A stretch of 16,391 nucleotides of DNA from Actinomycetota bacterium (GTDB lineage Bacteria > Actinomycetota > Thermoleophilia > Solirubrobacterales > Solirubrobacteraceae). The translations under genes and the position numbers were made by a program. The first letter of the stretch is position 1. Every line of letters begins with the position of its first letter. The DNA lies in assembly GCA_005788585.1 (NCBI GenBank), contig SYBY01000081.1, positions 1-16,391 on the forward strand. The letters run 5' to 3'. This document shows, piece by piece, positions 1 through 7,797 of this stretch. The notes under the pieces were generated by a model. It was given only the letters and a program-made list of their open reading frames with translations, was not told the DNA's origin and made no database searches.

Positions 1-4
1 CCCG

Positions 5-2110
5 ATGACCGCGACGTACGGACCGATCGGCCGGCTCGGCCGCTACACCGCGACCCACCGCCGGGTCGTCTTCATCGCCTGGGCGGTCATCGCCCTCGGG
101 CTGGGGTTCGCCGCCCCGCGCGTCGAGCACGCGCTCTCCGGCGCCGGCTGGGAGGCGACGGGTTCTGAATCCGTCGCCGCGCGTGAAGTCATCGATCAGG
201 AGTTCGACGGGCTGTCGTCGTCGGCGCTCATGGTCGTCGTCCACTCCGAGGACCAGACCGTCAGCGATCCCGCGTTCCAGTCTGCGATCACCGAGGCCAC
301 CGCCACGCTGCAGGAGGACGACCGCGTCACGAACGTCGTCCCGCCGCAGCCCGGCATGTCGATCTCGCAGGACGGCCACACCGCGGTCATCCAGGCCGGC
401 GCCGGTGCGTCGAGCAACGAGATGGTCCGCGCGGCCGACGACCTCAAGGAGGAGCTGCCGACGGCCGACGGCATCACCGTCTCCATGACCGGCGCGTCCG
501 GCATGTGGTCGGACTTCAACAAGGCCAACAAGGACGCGATGATGAAGTCCGAGCTCATCTCGTGGCCCGTCACGCTCGGCATCCTCGTGCTGGCCTTCGG
601 CTCGCTGGTCGCCGCCGGGCTGCCGCTGCTGCTGACGATCCTCGGCCTCGTGGCCTCCGCCGGCACGCTGTACCTCGGCACGAAGGTCATGGACATCTCG
701 ATCTGGGCCATGAACTTCGCCCTGATGTTCGCGCTCGCGCTGGGCATCGACTACGCGCTGTTCATCGTCTACCGCTTCCGCGGAGCGCTGTTCGGCCAGA
801 AGGAGGATGTCGTCGACGCCGTGGCCGAGACCATGGACACGGCGGGCAAGGCGGTCCTGTTCAGCGGCGTGACCGTGCTCATCAGCCTGTCGGCGGTGAT
901 GCTCGTGCCGAGCCCCGCGTTCCGGTCGATGGCGCTCGGGATCATGGTCGCGGTGACGTTCATCCTCGCGGCGACGCTGACGCTGCTGCCCGCGGTGCTG
1001 GCCAAGCTCGGGCCGAAGGTCGACAACGTCTCGCTGCCGTGGGTGCACAGCGGCGAGCACCGGTCGCCGAAGTTCGCGGCCTGGGCCGAGCGCCTGTGGA
1101 AGCACCCGATCGCCTACGGGTCGGTCGCGATGATCATCCTCGTCGTGCTCGCCCTGCCGGTCTTCGGCCTGCAGACCGGCATGCCGTCGATCAAGGTCGT
1201 GCCCGAGGAGGACGGCTCCCGCGTGGCGTACACGCAGGTGCAGAATGCGTTCGGTGAAGGCGCGCCGGGTGCGCTGCAGATCGTCAGCGCGGAGACCGAC
1301 GCGGCGAAGGTCACGGCGGTCGCCAAGGCCGACGACGGCATCGCGCAGGTCATGCCGGCCGTGCCCGGCAGCGGCGACAGCGCGATGGTCCAGGTCGTCC
1401 CCGCGCAGGACCCGTCCGACCCCGCGGTCGGCACCACGATCGACCGGCTGCGCGACACGCTCCCGGCGTCCGCGCTCGTCGGCGGCGCCCCCGCCGAGAA
1501 CTACGACCTCGAGCAGGCGCTGAACGGCAAGACGCCGCTGGTCATCGGGGTGGTGCTGTTCCTCGGGTTCCTGTTGCTGCTCGTGGCGCTGCAGGCCCCG
1601 ATCCTCGCCGCGGTCGGCGTGATCACGAACCTCCTGGCGGTGGCTGCCGCGTTCGGCGTGGCGAAGCTGATCTTCCAGGACGGCAACCTCGCCGGGCTGC
1701 TCGGCCTGGAACCCCAGGGCTATCTCAACGCGTGGGCCCCGGTGTTCTTCTTCGCGATGGTGTTCGCCATCTCGATGGACTACACGGTGTTCCTGCTCTC
1801 CAGCGCCAAGGAGCACTGGGACAAGAGCCATGACCCGAAGGAGGCGATGGTCGGCGGCCTCGCGCACTCCGGCCGGGTGGTGTTCGCCGCGGCGGCCGTG
1901 ATGGTCGCGGTGTTCTTCACCTTCGCGCTCTCCGGGCCGCTGCCCCCGAAGGAGATGGGTGTGATCCTCGGCATCGCGGTGCTGCTCGACGCGTTCCTCA
2001 TCCGCCTGCTGCTCGTGCCGGTCGCACTGCGGCTGCTGGGCACGTGGGCGTGGTGGCTGCCCAAGCCGCTGGACAAGGTGCTCCCGGACGTGCGGTTCGG
2101 GCACGCGTGA
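5..2110 (+). CDS. MMPL/RND-family membrane transporter
   Basis: A 701-residue inner-membrane exporter of the MMPL branch of the RND superfamily, probably driven by the proton gradient; its cargo (lipid, drug or other hydrophobic compound) cannot be told from sequence. TM1 lies at about residues 20-37, a first extracytoplasmic domain at about 40-180, a TM bundle at about 183-335, TM7 near 370-390, a second soluble domain at about 395-505 and a second TM bundle from about 510 to 680. The two repeats carry the family's Asp-Tyr pairs: D249-Y250 in GIDYALF and D592-Y593 in SMDYTVF, matching the proton-relay pairs known in MmpL3. Length is normal for the short MmpL/YdfJ type. The ATG at 5 gives a standard N-terminus with a basic stretch before TM1, but only four bases precede it, so no ribosome site can be checked. 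It ends 9 bp before the stop of the convergent MFS gene. Confidence 0.93.
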   Translation: MTATYGPIGRLGRYTATHRRVVFIAWAVIALGLGFAAPRVEHALSGAGWEATGSESVAAREVIDQEFDGLSSSALMVVVHSEDQTVSDPAFQSAITEATATLQEDDRVTNVVPPQPGMSISQDGHTAVIQAGAGASSNEMVRAADDLKEELPTADGITVSMTGASGMWSDFNKANKDAMMKSELISWPVTLGILVLAFGSLVAAGLPLLLTILGLVASAGTLYLGTKVMDISIWAMNFALMFALALGIDYALFIVYRFRGALFGQKEDVVDAVAETMDTAGKAVLFSGVTVLISLSAVMLVPSPAFRSMALGIMVAVTFILAATLTLLPAVLAKLGPKVDNVSLPWVHSGEHRSPKFAAWAERLWKHPIAYGSVAMIILVVLALPVFGLQTGMPSIKVVPEEDGSRVAYTQVQNAFGEGAPGALQIVSAETDAAKVTAVAKADDGIAQVMPAVPGSGDSAMVQVVPAQDPSDPAVGTTIDRLRDTLPASALVGGAPAENYDLEQALNGKTPLVIGVVLFLGFLLLLVALQAPILAAVGVITNLLAVAAAFGVAKLIFQDGNLAGLLGLEPQGYLNAWAPVFFFAMVFAISMDYTVFLLSSAKEHWDKSHDPKEAMVGGLAHSGRVVFAAAAVMVAVFFTFALSGPLPPKEMGVILGIAVLLDAFLIRLLLVPVALRLLGTWAWWLPKPLDKVLPDVRFGHA

Positions 2111-2119
2111 CCGTCTGAG

Positions 2120-3565
2120 CTACGGCGGGACCGGATGGGGCGACAGCTCCGCCGTGTCCCGCCCGCTCAGCTCGGCCAGCGACCGGCCCTTCGGCTCGAT
2201 CCGCAGGGCCGCCGTCACGAAGAACGCCACCACGCACAGGCCGGAGATGATGGCCAGCAGCGCGCTCGTCCCGAGGTCATCCTGCAGGATGGGGAAGAGG
2301 AAGACCCCGAGCGCCGCGCCGAACTTCGCGCACGCCGCCGCGAAGCCGTGGCCCGCGGCGCGCACCTCCTCGGGGAAGACCTCCGCGGGCAGCGCGTACG
2401 TCGTCGCGTTCGGCCCCGCGTTCATGAAGAAGTTGAACAGCGCGAACCCGAGGAACACCATCCACAGGTGGTCCTCGCCGCCGCCATCCAGGCCGTCGGC
2501 GACCGCCAGCAGCGCGAGCGCGACGGCCATCATCGCGAAGCCCGCGAGCTGCAGGGGCACCCGTCCGAGCTTGTCGACGAGGAAGATCGCGGTGATGAAC
2601 CCGAGCACGAGGAACACGTCCAGCGCGGCCGTGCCCTCCGTGGAGGCGATGTCGTCGCTGATGAACGTCGTGTCCGGTCCGGCCAGCGCCATGGCGGCGA
2701 GCAGGGTGGGGGTGAAGATCCCGACGCCGTAGGTCGCGATGTCCATGAGGAACCACGGGATCGCGGTGAACGCGGTGCGCCGTCGCAGCGCCCGGCCGAA
2801 CAGCTTGGGCTGGATGAGCGCCCGCAGGCCCTCCGGAGGCGCCTCGCCCGCCCCGCGGTCGGCGTCGGTGACGACCACCGGGTGGCCGACGAGCTCCTCG
2901 GTGACCGCGGCGGCCTCGTCCTCGCGCCCGTGTGACGCCAGCCACCGCGGGCTCTCCGGGGTGCCGCGCCGCAGCCAGATGATGATCAGCGCGGGGACGA
3001 CGCCGAACCCGAGCATCAGCCGCCACGACTCGACCTCGGGAAGCGCGAGCAGGATGCCGACCCCGACGAGCGCGCCCAGCAGGATGCCGGCGGCCTGCAG
3101 GCTGAACGCGCCGACGAGCCAGCGGCCCCGGTCGCGCCGCGGCAGGACCTCGGCGAGGTAGCTGGCGGCGATCGGGTAGTCCAGGCCGATCGCGATGCCC
3201 AGCAGGAACCGGAACGCGATCAGCGACCACACGTCCCACGCGACGACGCACAGCAGGCTGAAGACGACGAAGAGCCACAGGTCGTACTTGAAGAGCCGGG
3301 CGCGGCCGAACTTGTCTCCGAGTGGGCCCAGCAGCCCGGCGCCGACCATCGCACCCACGATCGCCGCGGCGGACACCAGGCCCTTCTGCGCCGCACTCAG
3401 CCCCCACTCCTCGGCGATCAGCGGGTTCGCGACGCCGATGATGAAGAAGTCGAAGCCGTCGAGCAGGATCCCGAGCCCCGCGAGCAACCAGATCCGGCGG
3501 TGCTTGGGGCCCATGCGGGCGGCGTCGAGGGCCGCGCCGAGCGCGACGGGTGCAGTGGCAGGCAC
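2120..3565 (-). CDS. MFS transporter, metabolite:H+ symporter / sugar-porter-like
   Basis: A 481-residue, 12-helix major facilitator superfamily permease in the cytoplasmic membrane. Visible signatures are an Asp in TM1 (DGFDFF, D37), motif A between TM2 and TM3 (GPLGDKFGRAR, residues 80-90), PESPRWL at about 203-209 as in sugar and phosphate porters, and PAEVFPEEVRAAGHG at about 390-405, typical of the sugar-porter/phosphate-symporter group. A polar cytoplasmic loop at about 205-245 joins the halves. Substrate is open: sugar, organic acid or phosphate are all possible. The start is GTG at 3565, chosen because GAGG lies 8-9 nt upstream and the next residues lead directly into TM1. It is divergent from the SDR-like gene, with 75 bp between starts, and convergent with the MMPL gene. 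Confidence 0.9.
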   Translation of the reverse strand: MPATAPVALGAALDAARMGPKHRRIWLLAGLGILLDGFDFFIIGVANPLIAEEWGLSAAQKGLVSAAAIVGAMVGAGLLGPLGDKFGRARLFKYDLWLFVVFSLLCVVAWDVWSLIAFRFLLGIAIGLDYPIAASYLAEVLPRRDRGRWLVGAFSLQAAGILLGALVGVGILLALPEVESWRLMLGFGVVPALIIIWLRRGTPESPRWLASHGREDEAAAVTEELVGHPVVVTDADRGAGEAPPEGLRALIQPKLFGRALRRRTAFTAIPWFLMDIATYGVGIFTPTLLAAMALAGPDTTFISDDIASTEGTAALDVFLVLGFITAIFLVDKLGRVPLQLAGFAMMAVALALLAVADGLDGGGEDHLWMVFLGFALFNFFMNAGPNATTYALPAEVFPEEVRAAGHGFAAACAKFGAALGVFLFPILQDDLGTSALLAIISGLCVVAFFVTAALRIEPKGRSLAELSGRDTAELSPHPVPP

Positions 3566-3627
3566 GGTTCGATCCTCGGCTGTCGCGGCATCGGGCTTGA
3601 GTGGCGGGTCTCACCCGTTCATCGGCC

Positions 3628-3633
3628 TACCAT
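3628..3633 (+). promoter_or_regulatory. Candidate -10 box for a leaderless transcript
   Basis: TACCAT lies 7 nt upstream of the ATG at 3641. A TANNNT hexamer at this distance puts the transcription start on or next to the start codon, and no Shine-Dalgarno sequence is present, as in actinobacterial leaderless mRNAs. No good -35 match is seen. Confidence 0.45.
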
Positions 3634-3640
3634 CCAGACC

Positions 3641-4294
3641 ATGGACGTCGCCATCGCAGGAGGCCACGGTCAGATCGCCCGGCTCCTCGCCGAGCGGCTC
3701 GCCGCCCGCGGGGACCGGGCGTTCGCGCTCATCCGCAACCCCGAGCACGCAGACGACGTCCGGCGCGCCGGTGCCGAACCGGTCGTGTGCGACCTCGAGG
3801 CGTCGACGGCGGCGCAGGTCGCCGAGGCGCTGGGCGACGTCGACGCCGTCGTCTTCGCCGCCGGAGCGGGACCCGGCAGCGGCGAGGCGCGGAAGTGGAC
3901 CGTGGACTTCGGGGCGGCCGCCACCCTCCTGGCGGCATGCAAGGTCGCCGGGATCACGCGCTACGTCATGGTCAGCGCCATTCGCGCGAACACGCCGCCA
4001 CCCACCGGCGGGGACGTGTTCGGGGAGTACCTGCGCGCGAAGGCCGCAGCCGACCGGGCCCTGGAGGTCAGCGGGCTGGACTGGACCATCGTGCGCCCAG
4101 GGCAGCTCACCAACGACGCGCCCACCGGTCGCGTGCACGCCGCCCACGTCCTCGATCGCGGCCAGATCGCGCGGGGTGACGTCGCCGAGGTGCTGGCGTG
4201 GGTGCTCAACACCCCGGGGACGGTGCACGTCGCGTTCGACGTCGTCGGCGGACCCGTCCGCATCGAGGAAGCGGTCGCGAAGATCGGGCGATGA
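3641..4294 (+). CDS. NAD(P)-binding atypical SDR protein
   Basis: A 217-residue Rossmann-fold protein of the NAD(P)-binding/atypical short-chain dehydrogenase type (similar in build to B. subtilis YhfK/YwnB). The N-terminus has the glycine-rich dinucleotide loop GGHGQIA (residues 7-13), then VVFAAGAG at about 70-77, VMVSA at about 109-113, Y130-x3-K134 at the usual SDR catalytic spacing, and IVRPG in the substrate half. The reaction is unknown. The frame is open upstream to 3500, but ATG 3641 places the beta1 strand at the very N-terminus and has a leaderless-type -10 box. The stop overlaps the start of the acetolactate decarboxylase gene (ATGA at 4291-4294), so the two are almost certainly cotranscribed and translationally coupled. 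This suggests, without proving, a role around acetolactate/acetoin redox chemistry. Confidence 0.88.
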   Translation: MDVAIAGGHGQIARLLAERLAARGDRAFALIRNPEHADDVRRAGAEPVVCDLEASTAAQVAEALGDVDAVVFAAGAGPGSGEARKWTVDFGAAATLLAACKVAGITRYVMVSAIRANTPPPTGGDVFGEYLRAKAAADRALEVSGLDWTIVRPGQLTNDAPTGRVHAAHVLDRGQIARGDVAEVLAWVLNTPGTVHVAFDVVGGPVRIEEAVAKIGR

Positions 4295-5142
4295 GCGACA
4301 CCGCTCAAGCCCCGTGGACTCCTGGCGATCCTCGGGGCATGGCCCCCCTCGATCCGGCGCTCGTGCGCGCCCTGCATCCCGGCGTCGTCCGTCACGACCG
4401 GATCACGCGGGACGCGCCGCTGCACGAGGTGTTCCAGACGTCGACGATCGCCGCGCTGCTCGACGGCGCCTACGACGGCGACGTGACGTTCGGCGAGCTG
4501 CGCGCCCACGGGGACCTGGGACTCGGCACGCTCCAGCACCTGGACGGCGAGATGATCGCGCTCGACGGCGAGTTCTGGCAGGCGTCGGCCACCGGCCGCC
4601 TGCGCCGGATCGCCGACGACGAGCGGACCCCGTTCGCGGTGGTCTGCCCGTTCGCACCCGACGTCAGGGTCACGCTCGGCGCGCCGCGCACCCACGACCA
4701 GCTGCTCGCCGAGATCGAGCGCCACATCCCCGAGAGCGGCACCGTCGCCGTCCGGATCGACGGCCGGTTCTCCCACGTCCGCGCGCGCTCGGTCCCCGCG
4801 CAGCGCCGTCCCTACCTGCCGCTGGCCGAGGTCGCCGCGCGCCAGGTCCTCTTCGAGTGGCGTGACCTCGACGCGACGCTCGTCGGCTTCCGCTTCCCGC
4901 AGTCGGCCGCCGGCATCGAACTGCCGGGCCACCACCTGCACATCATCAGCGCGGATCGCACGCGCGGGGGACACGTCCTCGCCGCGGACCTTGCGCACGG
5001 GACGCTCCAGGTCGACCGCGTCAGCGCGATGCGCCTCGAGCTACCGGCGGGCGTCCAGCTGCCCGACCCGCCGGCCGAGCGCGACGCGGCCGTGCTCGAG
5101 CGCATCGAGCACGACCCGCCGGACACGGCCGCCGCCGCGTAG
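4291..5142 (+). CDS. budA: Acetolactate decarboxylase
   Basis: This 283-residue enzyme should decarboxylate (S)-2-acetolactate to acetoin in the cytoplasm, diverting the common valine/leucine precursor towards acetoin and 2,3-butanediol. The family pattern is clear: HEVFQTSTIAALLDGAYDG at residues 45-63, LDGEMIALDG at 84-93, and the zinc site GHHLHIIS...GGHVL. H215, H217 and H228 reproduce the 2- and 11-residue spacing of the three zinc histidines known in the Brevibacillus enzyme. An N-terminal stretch of about 44 residues before the conserved core is slightly long; Met17 is an alternative start, but the ATG at 4291 gives the classic 4-bp overlap with the preceding SDR gene. No strong ribosome site is seen, consistent with coupling. 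No acetolactate synthase or butanediol dehydrogenase gene is in the window. The symbol is by family (also called alsD). Confidence 0.9.
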   Translation: MSDTAQAPWTPGDPRGMAPLDPALVRALHPGVVRHDRITRDAPLHEVFQTSTIAALLDGAYDGDVTFGELRAHGDLGLGTLQHLDGEMIALDGEFWQASATGRLRRIADDERTPFAVVCPFAPDVRVTLGAPRTHDQLLAEIERHIPESGTVAVRIDGRFSHVRARSVPAQRRPYLPLAEVAARQVLFEWRDLDATLVGFRFPQSAAGIELPGHHLHIISADRTRGGHVLAADLAHGTLQVDRVSAMRLELPAGVQLPDPPAERDAAVLERIEHDPPDTAAAA

Positions 5143-5148
5143 CCGCCC

Positions 5149-6135
5149 TCACGCGGTCGCCGGCGCGGGAGCGGCATCCGGCTGCCCCGGCCGTACGAAG
5201 ATCCGCTGTCCCACCGCGAGGTCCAGCCGGGCCGCTTCGCCGCGCGTCGTCTGGGCCGAGAGCTGCTCACCCTCCGCGTCGCGCAGCTCGACACGGACCT
5301 CGAATCCGAGGTGCACCACGCGCTCGACCACGGTGCCGACTGCGCCGTCGATGGGCTCATGGGAGAGCACCAGGTCGTGCGGGCGCACGAGCTCGCCGCG
5401 GAGCACCGCGGTCGGGCCCAGGAACGACATGACGAAATCGTTCGCCGGTGTCTCGTAGACCTCACGCGGGCTGCCCCACTGCTCGATCGCGCCCTCGTTG
5501 AGCACCGCGATGTGGTCGGCGACGTCCAGGGCCTCCTCCTGGTCGTGCGTGACCAGCACCGTGGTCACGCCGGTCTCCGACTGCAGCTGGCGCAGCCACC
5601 CACGGAGGTCCTCGCGGACCTTGGCGTCGAGGGCGCCGAACGGCTCGTCGAGGAGCAGGACCTTGGGGTGGACCGCCAGCGCGCGAGCCAGTGCCATCCG
5701 CTGGCGCGGACCGCCGGACAGCTGGGATGGGTAGCGGTCCTGGTAGCCGTCAAGCCCGACGATCTCCAGCAGCTCGTCGACGCGCCTGGCGATCTCCGCC
5801 TTCGGCTGCTTGCGGATCGATGGTCCGAAGCCGACGTTGTCGCGCACCGTGAGGTGCTTGAACGCCGCGTAGTGCTGGAAGACGAACCCGATCTCGCGCT
5901 TCTGCGGCGGCACGTACGTGACGTCCTCGTCGCCGATGCGGACCGTCCCGCCGTCCGGCACCTCGAGGCCCGCGATGGCGCACAGCAGCGTCGACTTGCC
6001 GGACCCCGAGGGGCCCAGCAGCGCGGTCAGCGAACCGCTGGGGATGTTGAGCGTGACGTCCCGGAGGGCGTGGTAGTCCCCATAGTGCTTCTCCAGGTGT
6101 TCCACCACGATCGCGTGGGCGACGGCGTCGGTCAT
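5149..6135 (-). CDS. cysA: Sulfate/thiosulfate ABC transporter ATP-binding protein CysA
   Basis: The cytoplasmic ATPase subunit of the sulfate/thiosulfate importer, 328 residues. Walker A is GPSGSGKST (41-49), Q-loop FVFQHYAAF (84-92), Walker B VLLLDEP (159-165), D-loop GALD (167-170) and H-loop VTHD (195-198). Residues from about 240 onwards form a TOBE-like regulatory domain ending in an Ala/Pro-rich tail. The family-typical HYAAFKHLTV after the Q-loop and GSPREVYETPANDFVMSFLG support CysA over other importers. The ABC signature reads LSGGP (139-143) where LSGGQ is normal; a CAG-to-CCG change would explain it. ATG at 6135 overlaps the cysW stop by 4 bp and has AGAGGAAG 5 nt upstream. It is the last gene of the operon and converges on the decarboxylase gene, with 6 bp between the stops. 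Confidence 0.94.
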   Translation of the reverse strand: MTDAVAHAIVVEHLEKHYGDYHALRDVTLNIPSGSLTALLGPSGSGKSTLLCAIAGLEVPDGGTVRIGDEDVTYVPPQKREIGFVFQHYAAFKHLTVRDNVGFGPSIRKQPKAEIARRVDELLEIVGLDGYQDRYPSQLSGGPRQRMALARALAVHPKVLLLDEPFGALDAKVREDLRGWLRQLQSETGVTTVLVTHDQEEALDVADHIAVLNEGAIEQWGSPREVYETPANDFVMSFLGPTAVLRGELVRPHDLVLSHEPIDGAVGTVVERVVHLGFEVRVELRDAEGEQLSAQTTRGEAARLDLAVGQRIFVRPGQPDAAPAPATA

Positions 6136-6938
6136 GTGGTCTTCCTCTTGCGGTCCAGGACGGTCATGAGCAGCAGGGTCAGGATGGCGAGGAGCATCAA
6201 CAGCGTCGAGGCCGCGTAGGCCCCGTAGACGTTGAAGTCGTCGACGTACCGGGAGTGCACGAGCAGGGTCAGGGTCTGCGACTGCCCGGCGACGCCGGCG
6301 GAGACCATGATCACGGCGCCGAACTCCCCGAGCGCGCGAGCGACGGTGAGCACGACCCCGTAGGTCAGCCCCCAGCGGATGGCCGGCAGCGTGATGCGCC
6401 AGAAGGTCTGCCAGCGCGACGCGCCAAGCGTGGCGGCGGCCTGCTCCTGTTCCTCGCCGATCTCGTGCAGGACGGGCTCGACCTCGCGGACGACGAACGG
6501 CAGCGTCACGAAGATGGTGGCCAGCACCATGCCGGGCAGGGCGAAGATGACCTTGATGCCGGCGTCGTCGAGGAAGCCGAGCCAGCCGCTGGCGCCCCAG
6601 AGCAGGATCAGCGAGGCGCCGACGACGATGGGGGACACCGCGAACGGGAGGTCGACGATCGCCTGGACGATCCCGCGGCCGGGGAACCGTCCCCGCACCA
6701 GGGCCAGCGCGGTGACGATGCCGAAGACGACGTTCAGCGGCACGACGATCGCGATGATGATCAGCGACAGGCTGAGCGCCGAGATCGCCGCCGGCGTGGT
6801 GATCGATTCCCAGAAGGCCAGCAGCCCGTCCTCGAACGTCCGGATCAGGATCAGGACGATCGGCGTGAGCACCAGGATGCCCAGGTAGCCGAGAGCGATT
6901 GTGCGCAGCGACAGCCGCGCGGGGGTCGACGGGGTCAT
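6132..6938 (-). CDS. cysW: Sulfate ABC transporter permease CysW
   Basis: One of the two membrane-spanning subunits of the sulfate/thiosulfate importer, 268 residues with about six TM helices (first at about 13-33). The cytoplasmic EAA-type loop that docks on CysA is visible as EQEQAAATLGASRWQTFWRITLP. The segment ARALGEFGAVIMVSAGVAGQSQTLTLLVHSRY has the GEFGAV...TLTLLV arrangement of CysW, as opposed to the EYGSVV of CysT. Start ATG 6938 overlaps the cysT stop by 4 bp and has AGAGGAG 8 nt upstream (6947-6953). Length is close to that of enterobacterial CysW (about 290), slightly shorter at the N-terminus. Confidence 0.93.
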   Translation of the reverse strand: MTPSTPARLSLRTIALGYLGILVLTPIVLILIRTFEDGLLAFWESITTPAAISALSLSLIIIAIVVPLNVVFGIVTALALVRGRFPGRGIVQAIVDLPFAVSPIVVGASLILLWGASGWLGFLDDAGIKVIFALPGMVLATIFVTLPFVVREVEPVLHEIGEEQEQAAATLGASRWQTFWRITLPAIRWGLTYGVVLTVARALGEFGAVIMVSAGVAGQSQTLTLLVHSRYVDDFNVYGAYAASTLLMLLAILTLLLMTVLDRKRKTT

Positions 6939-7789
6939 CCCGCGCGCTCCTCTCGACGCGCCGCGCGCCCGCCGATCAGGCGAAGCACGAGCAGGACGAT
7001 GAAGGCGATCAGCAGCAGCGTCACCGACACGGCGGCGGCGTTGACGAAGCGGTCGATCTCGATCTGCTTCTGGATGTACTGCGACGCCACCTCGGTCTCA
7101 CGCGGGATGCCGCCGCCGATGAGGACGACCGATCCGTACTCGCCGATGGCGCGCGTGAACGCCAGGCCCGCGCCGCTGAGGATCGCGGGCGCCAGCGTCG
7201 GCAGGATGATGCGGCGGAACGTCGTCAGGTTGCTCGCGCCGAGGGAGGCCGCGGCCTCCTCGACCTCCTTGTCGAGTTCGATGAGCACCGGCTGCACGGC
7301 GCGGACGACGAACGGCAGCGTCACGAACAGTAGCGCGATCACGAGCGCCGGCCGGGTGGCGTTGAGCTCGATGTTGAACGGGCTCTGCGGCCCGTAGAGC
7401 GACAGCAGGACGATGCTCGCGACGATCGTCGGCAGGGCGAACGGCAGGTCGATCAGTGCGTTGACGAAGCCCTTGCCCCGGAAGTCGTCGCGGACCAGGA
7501 CCCAGGCGACGAGCGTGCCCATCACCACGTTGATGAGCGTGACGATGAGCGACACGCCGACGGTGACGGTCAGCGCCGCCCGGGCGGCGGGTGCATCGAT
7601 CGCGTCGATGAACCCGCCGAGCCCGTTGTCGAACGACCGGACCGTGATCGCCGCCAGCGGCAGCAGCACGATCACGCTGAGCCACAGCACGGCGACACCG
7701 AGCCCGATGGGCCCGATGCCGCCGGCGGCGGTGCGCCCCATGCGTCGCCTGGACGCGGAGGCGGGGTGAGTGACGGTGCTGGCTGCCAT
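6935..7789 (-). CDS. cysT: Sulfate ABC transporter permease CysT (CysU)
   Basis: The partner permease of CysW, 284 residues. An Arg-rich cytoplasmic N-terminus of about 22 residues precedes TM1 (about 25-48). The EAA loop is EVEEAAASLGASNLTTFRRIILP, and the diagnostic CysT stretch is AFTRAIGEYGSVVLIGGGIPRETEVASQYI. The gene follows the binding-protein gene after an 8-nt gap and overlaps cysW by 4 bp, so it is internal to one operon. No clear Shine-Dalgarno sequence precedes the ATG at 7789, which suggests translation coupled to the preceding gene. Met17 is an internal alternative start but would remove most of the basic N-terminal tail. Confidence 0.93.
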   Translation of the reverse strand: MAASTVTHPASASRRRMGRTAAGGIGPIGLGVAVLWLSVIVLLPLAAITVRSFDNGLGGFIDAIDAPAARAALTVTVGVSLIVTLINVVMGTLVAWVLVRDDFRGKGFVNALIDLPFALPTIVASIVLLSLYGPQSPFNIELNATRPALVIALLFVTLPFVVRAVQPVLIELDKEVEEAAASLGASNLTTFRRIILPTLAPAILSGAGLAFTRAIGEYGSVVLIGGGIPRETEVASQYIQKQIEIDRFVNAAAVSVTLLLIAFIVLLVLRLIGGRAARREERAG

Positions 7790-7797
7790 GGCCGGCG

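Noticed and set aside
2111..2119. Bidirectional terminator between the convergent MMPL and MFS genes
   Set aside because: Only 9 bp separate the stops and I found no convincing stem-loop there.
6255..7397. A 380-residue plus-strand frame opposite cysW and cysT
   Set aside because: Composition is dominated by Asp, Arg, Gln and Gly with no domain, and it is antisense to two certain permease genes.
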